9,036 nucleotides of DNA from an uncultured Eubacteriales bacterium (GTDB lineage: Bacteria > Bacillota > Clostridia > Christensenellales > Aristaeellaceae), in the NCBI GenBank assembly GCA_900548125.1, contig URJN01000075.1, forward strand, positions 1 to 9,036, written 5' to 3'. The stretch's first letter is position 1. Each line of letters begins with the position of its first letter. This document shows, piece after piece, positions 5,942 to 9,036 of this stretch. The translations under genes were made by a program, and so were the position numbers. A model generated the notes under the pieces. The model saw only the letters and a program-made list of their open reading frames with translations, made no database searches and was not told the DNA's origin.

Positions 5942-8290
5942 TTATCCCAGTATGGATTTTGCAATGTCCGCAGATTGCTTTGCGTCCTTGGCATAGTAAT
6001 CCGCGCCAATCTGTCGGGCATAGTCCGGCGTCAGCACCGCGCCGCCGACGATGACCGGTATATGAATGCCTTCGTCATGAAGCCGGGCAATCGTCTTTTC
6101 CATGTTGGGCACGGTCGTCGTCATCAGCGCGGACAGACCGACAATCTTTGCGCCGTATTCGCGCACGGCATCCACCACGCGCTGTGCGGGAACGTCCCTG
6201 CCCAAGTCAATGACATGAAAACCATAATTTTCCAAGACCGTTTTGACGATGTTCTTCCCGATATCGTGGATATCGCCTTCAACCGTCGCCAATACAATCG
6301 GACCTTTGCCCTCTCCGGATGCGCCCTGCTTCTCAATCGCCCGCTTGACTTCGTCAAACGCCGCGCCGGACGCTGTTGCGGCATTCATGAGCTGGGGCAG
6401 GAAAATCTGCTGCCGTTCATATTGCTCACCAACCGCATCGAGCGCGGGAATCAGCTCCTTTTCGACCAGCTCAAGCGGCGTCATCGTTTGAAGCAGCTCG
6501 CGTGCGGCGGCTGCCGATTCCCCCTTTAAGCCTTTGGCAATCGCCTCGCGGATGGTCACCTTCCCGCCTTCCGCCGCTTTGGGCTTGACATCGGTCACAG
6601 GCGCATGACGCTCTATATACGCCGCGCATCCCGCATCCTCTCCGTTCAAAACACGGCAGGCATCCACCGTGTCCATCATCTCTTTGACATTCGGGTTGAT
6701 GATGGGCAGCGTCAGCCCCGCAAGGATTGCCTGCGTCAAAAACGCCTGCGTAACGATTGCTCTCTGCGGCAATCCGAAGGAAATATTCGATACGCCCAGC
6801 ACGGTTTCAAGCCCCAGCTCCATTCTGACGCGCCGAACGGCTTCCAGCGTCTGCCCGACCTGTCCCTGCTGAGCGGAAACCGTCAGCGTCAGGCAGTCGA
6901 TGGCGATATCTTCACGCGGAATTCCCTGCCTGACCGCCGCATCCACAATCTTCTGCGCGAATGCCATGCGTTCATCGCTGGTTGAGGGCAACCCGCTTTC
7001 GCCAAGTGCCAAACCGACGATTGCCGCACCGTATTTTTTCGCCAGCGGAAGGACGGTTTGAAGCGAGCTTTCCGATGCGTTGACGCTGTTGATGAGGCAC
7101 TTGCCCGGCGCGGCACGCAGTCCCGCTTCAATCGCCGCAGGATTGGAGGAATCAATCTGCAAGGGCAGACCGACCGCGCCGCCGATGGCGGTCACCACCC
7201 TGCGCATCAAATCGACCTCATCGATTCCGGGCAGACCAACGTTGATATCCAGAATCTGTGCGCCTGCGTCCGCCTGCTCAACCGCCTGCGCGACGATATA
7301 ATTCATATCCTTTTCGCGGAGTGCCTGCTGAAAACGCTTCTTGCCCGTCGGATTGATTCTCTCGCCAATGACGCGCACACCCTGTCCAAACGCGCATACC
7401 TCGCTCGCCGAGCAAATGCCATGGACGGTTTTTTCCGTCCATACCGCCTTTTTCCCTGCCAATTCCAGGCGGAGAGCCTCAATAAATGCGGGCGTCGTTC
7501 CGCAGCACCCGCCGATATACGCCGCGCCGATATCGGTCAATTCTGCGCACGCCGCCGCGAATTCCTCTGGATCTGTATGGTATTCGCCCGTCGCCGGATC
7601 GGGAAGCCCCGCATTCGGCTTCAAAATGAGCGGCAAATCCGTACATGTTCTCATCGCACGCAAAATAGGCGCAACCTCAACAGGTCCGAGTGAGCAGTTG
7701 ACGCCCAGTGCCTTGACGCCCAATGCGCTGAGTGCCATCGCCGCCGCATCCGCGCGGCAGCCGAGGAACGTGCGCCCCGATGCTTCAAAGGTCATCGACG
7801 CATAGACAGGCAGCTTTGTGCATTCCTTCGCCGCCAGAACACCGGCGCGCAGTTCATTTAAATCGGAGAAGGTTTCAAAAAAGACGCCCTCCGCGCCAGC
7901 CGCCTCACCCGCACAGAGCATTTGCTTAAACAGCGCATACGCTTCATCAAATTTAAGCGTCCCCAGCGGTTCAAGCAGCTCTCCGATCGGACCCACATCC
8001 AACAGCACAACTGCATCCGTTCCCGCACACGCCCGCTTCGCCACGCGGACAGATGCCTCAATGACCTCCTCCACGCCATAACCTGTTCCCGCCAGCTTAT
8101 GCGCATTGGCGCAGAATGTGTTGGCAAGGAGCATGCGCGTTCCCGCCTGAACATACTGACGCTGGATATGCTCTACAACGTCCGGTGCCGCGATGGAAAG
8201 CGTTTCAGGTCTGTCGCCAAGCTGAAGTCCGGCATGCTGGAGCATCGTTCCCATTGCGCCATCCAGCAGTGTGATTTCCTGTGCCGCCAT
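5942..8290 (-). CDS. metH: Cobalamin-dependent methionine synthase, core enzyme lacking the reactivation domain
   Basis: Transfers the methyl group of 5-methyl-THF to homocysteine through enzyme-bound cobalamin, giving methionine and THF. The 782-aa protein has four modules. The homocysteine domain (1 to about 280) opens with LLDGAMGTML and has zinc ligands Cys199 in GVNC and Cys262-Cys263 in IGGCCGTTP. The folate/pterin-binding barrel (about 300-560) has VIGERINPTGKKRF (307-320) and DINVGLPGIDE (348-358). The cap helices (about 575-660) lead to the Rossmann cobalamin domain (about 664-782), with DIHDIGKN carrying Asp673, His675 (lower axial ligand) and Gly678, plus GLSALMTTT (718-726) and VGGAVLT (748-754). 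The C-terminal AdoMet-binding reactivation domain of the roughly 1,200-aa E. coli enzyme is absent; it is encoded by the adjacent upstream gene. The start is the ATG at 8290-8288, which has GGAGG 8 bases before it; an in-frame ATG at 8308 overlaps the upstream stop but has no well-placed ribosome binding site. Confidence 0.96.
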   Translation of the reverse strand: MAAQEITLLDGAMGTMLQHAGLQLGDRPETLSIAAPDVVEHIQRQYVQAGTRMLLANTFCANAHKLAGTGYGVEEVIEASVRVAKRACAGTDAVVLLDVGPIGELLEPLGTLKFDEAYALFKQMLCAGEAAGAEGVFFETFSDLNELRAGVLAAKECTKLPVYASMTFEASGRTFLGCRADAAAMALSALGVKALGVNCSLGPVEVAPILRAMRTCTDLPLILKPNAGLPDPATGEYHTDPEEFAAACAELTDIGAAYIGGCCGTTPAFIEALRLELAGKKAVWTEKTVHGICSASEVCAFGQGVRVIGERINPTGKKRFQQALREKDMNYIVAQAVEQADAGAQILDINVGLPGIDEVDLMRRVVTAIGGAVGLPLQIDSSNPAAIEAGLRAAPGKCLINSVNASESSLQTVLPLAKKYGAAIVGLALGESGLPSTSDERMAFAQKIVDAAVRQGIPREDIAIDCLTLTVSAQQGQVGQTLEAVRRVRMELGLETVLGVSNISFGLPQRAIVTQAFLTQAILAGLTLPIINPNVKEMMDTVDACRVLNGEDAGCAAYIERHAPVTDVKPKAAEGGKVTIREAIAKGLKGESAAAARELLQTMTPLELVEKELIPALDAVGEQYERQQIFLPQLMNAATASGAAFDEVKRAIEKQGASGEGKGPIVLATVEGDIHDIGKNIVKTVLENYGFHVIDLGRDVPAQRVVDAVREYGAKIVGLSALMTTTVPNMEKTIARLHDEGIHIPVIVGGAVLTPDYARQIGADYYAKDAKQSADIAKSILG

Positions 8291-8298
8291 ACGATTAT

Positions 8299-8303
8299 CC
8301 TCC
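8299..8303 (-). promoter_or_regulatory. metH ribosome binding site
   Basis: GGAGG at 8303-8299 stands 8 bases before the ATG at 8290 and begins within 2 bases of the upstream gene's TGA (8307-8305). It favours the 8290 start over the ATG at 8308, and its position suggests that ribosomes ending the activation gene re-initiate on metH. Confidence 0.8.
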
Positions 8304-8304
8304 G

Positions 8305-8973
8305 TCATTCGTCCTTGTCTGCCCTCCGCAGGGGGCAGGTTGCTCTTGCCGAGCATCCTTCGCATCCGGAAGGTCTGCGCGGAACAGGCTTTTTGCTGAC
8401 GCCCATCACCGCCGTAACCGATTTGCGCGGAATCATGATTCCGCTTTGGCTGACCGTCAGCCCGATATTCTTGTCCGCAGACAGCACACGACAGATGCCT
8501 TTTGACTGCTCAAGCGGCATATCGCCGTAGCCGGGGCTGAACCTGTCCGTCAGATACTTTCCGGATGCTTCCGCTTCCCTGCGCAGTTGGTTTTCCGCAT
8601 CATCGCATACGCTTTCAATCGCCGCGCTCAATACCGCGTCGAGTAGCAGCGCACCTTCCGCCGATACCGCCTGTTCGCGCAAAAGCATGCGTTCGCTCTC
8701 CGCGCCCAGCGTCGCCGCGAACAGCACCGCCTCCTCGCAGGAAGCCAGCAATGCGCGTGCATCCTCGCCCTGCGCTGCCCAACTCGTTCCCTGTAATCTG
8801 CCGCCTGACTCAATGGGAAAACGCCGGAATATCACACGCGGATGAACCTCTTTTTTGACCCGCTCGCACAAGGCGTGAAGCGTCGATATCCATTGCGGTT
8901 CAAGCGGCGAACCGTGCCAACCGAGGAAATGCAACACTTCCCGCAGTGAAATCTGTTGTATCTCCGTCCGCAT
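8305..8973 (-). CDS. Stand-alone methionine synthase activation (reactivation) protein
   Basis: A 222-aa soluble protein matching the C-terminal AdoMet-binding activation domain of MetH. This domain lets inactive cob(II)alamin be reductively remethylated with AdoMet as donor. The diagnostic segment is RFSPGYGDMPLEQ (144-156), with the Arg-x-x-x-Gly-Tyr core (Arg144, Gly148, Tyr149) that contacts AdoMet in MetH, followed by LTVSQSGIMIPRKSVTAVMGVS (172-193). In E. coli this is part of one MetH chain; here it is a separate gene 14 bases upstream of a metH that lacks it, so the two products should work in trans. The C-terminus adds a cysteine cluster, CEGCSARATC (Cys204, Cys207, Cys213), in a basic tail not found in E. 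coli MetH as I recall it; metal or Fe-S binding is conceivable but unproven. The ATG at 8973-8971 follows AGAGGTGA at good spacing. Physiological electron donor unknown. Confidence 0.9.
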   Translation of the reverse strand: MRTEIQQISLREVLHFLGWHGSPLEPQWISTLHALCERVKKEVHPRVIFRRFPIESGGRLQGTSWAAQGEDARALLASCEEAVLFAATLGAESERMLLREQAVSAEGALLLDAVLSAAIESVCDDAENQLRREAEASGKYLTDRFSPGYGDMPLEQSKGICRVLSADKNIGLTVSQSGIMIPRKSVTAVMGVSKKPVPRRPSGCEGCSARATCPLRRADKDE

Positions 8974-8977
8974 GCCT

Positions 8978-8985
8978 TCACCTCT
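8978..8985 (-). promoter_or_regulatory. Ribosome binding site of the activation gene
   Basis: AGAGGTGA (8985-8978) is a strong Shine-Dalgarno match, with 7 bases between GAGG and the ATG at 8973. Upstream, bases 8986-9036 are strongly purine-rich on the coding strand. I see no complete promoter, SAM or cobalamin riboswitch there; the control region must continue beyond the window. Confidence 0.8.
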
Positions 8986-9036
8986 TGGAGTCTGACTTTT
9001 TCTTTTTTCTGATTTGACCTTTAATCGTCTTTTTTC

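Noticed and set aside
8974..9036. SAM or cobalamin riboswitch upstream of the methionine operon.
   Set aside because: Expected for such an operon, but the 63 bases available hold only a ribosome binding site and a purine-rich tract; any riboswitch would be outside the window.
1..9036. Mobile elements, CRISPR arrays, tRNA or rRNA genes, prophage or toxin-antitoxin genes.
   Set aside because: No direct-repeat arrays, transposase or integrase motifs, clover-leaf sequences or extra small genes were found; the genes are core-metabolic and tightly packed.

Overview
The window is a compact, gene-dense piece of bacterial chromosome in which every supported gene lies on the minus strand. It most resembles a mid-GC member of the Firmicutes, probably Clostridia. 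The grounds are strong AGGAGG/GAGGTGA-type ribosome binding sites, a YitJ-type fusion of homocysteine methyltransferase and methylenetetrahydrofolate reductase, a methionine synthase whose reactivation domain is a separate protein, and a YkpA-type ABC-F protein. Base composition looks to be in the mid-50s % GC by eye. The lineage is an inference; no rRNA or other taxonomic marker is present.

In the direction of transcription (right to left) the first block is a methionine/one-carbon operon. It holds a stand-alone cobalamin-dependent methionine synthase activation protein (8305-8973), the MetH core enzyme with homocysteine, folate, cap and cobalamin modules (5942-8290), and a YitJ-like fusion (4164-5927). 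The two junctions are only 14 bases each, and each downstream ribosome binding site overlaps or abuts the upstream stop codon. Together the products make 5-methyl-THF, transfer its methyl group to homocysteine through cobalamin, and rescue cobalamin that has oxidised during turnover. Whatever controls the operon lies beyond the right edge.

After a 138-base gap carrying a good sigma-A-type promoter comes a YkpA/YbiT-type ABC-F ATPase (2406-4025), then pgsA for phosphatidylglycerolphosphate synthase (1780-2322), then guaB for IMP dehydrogenase (79-1542). A clear intrinsic terminator (20-60) ends guaB. These three genes look like housekeeping genes with separate promoters.

No mobile element, CRISPR array, tRNA, rRNA or recognisable riboswitch was found, and no stretch over 300 bases lacks a gene. 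I found no wholly new system. The points most worth a second look are: (1) a perfect TTGACA-N17-TATAAT promoter for guaB built into the pgsA terminator hairpin, with the -35 box in its loop; (2) an ABC-F protein whose second composite ATP site appears degenerate at several motifs at once; (3) a split methionine synthase whose separate activation protein ends in a cysteine cluster; and (4) a hairpin with a U-tract plus a pair of direct repeats in the long guaB leader.
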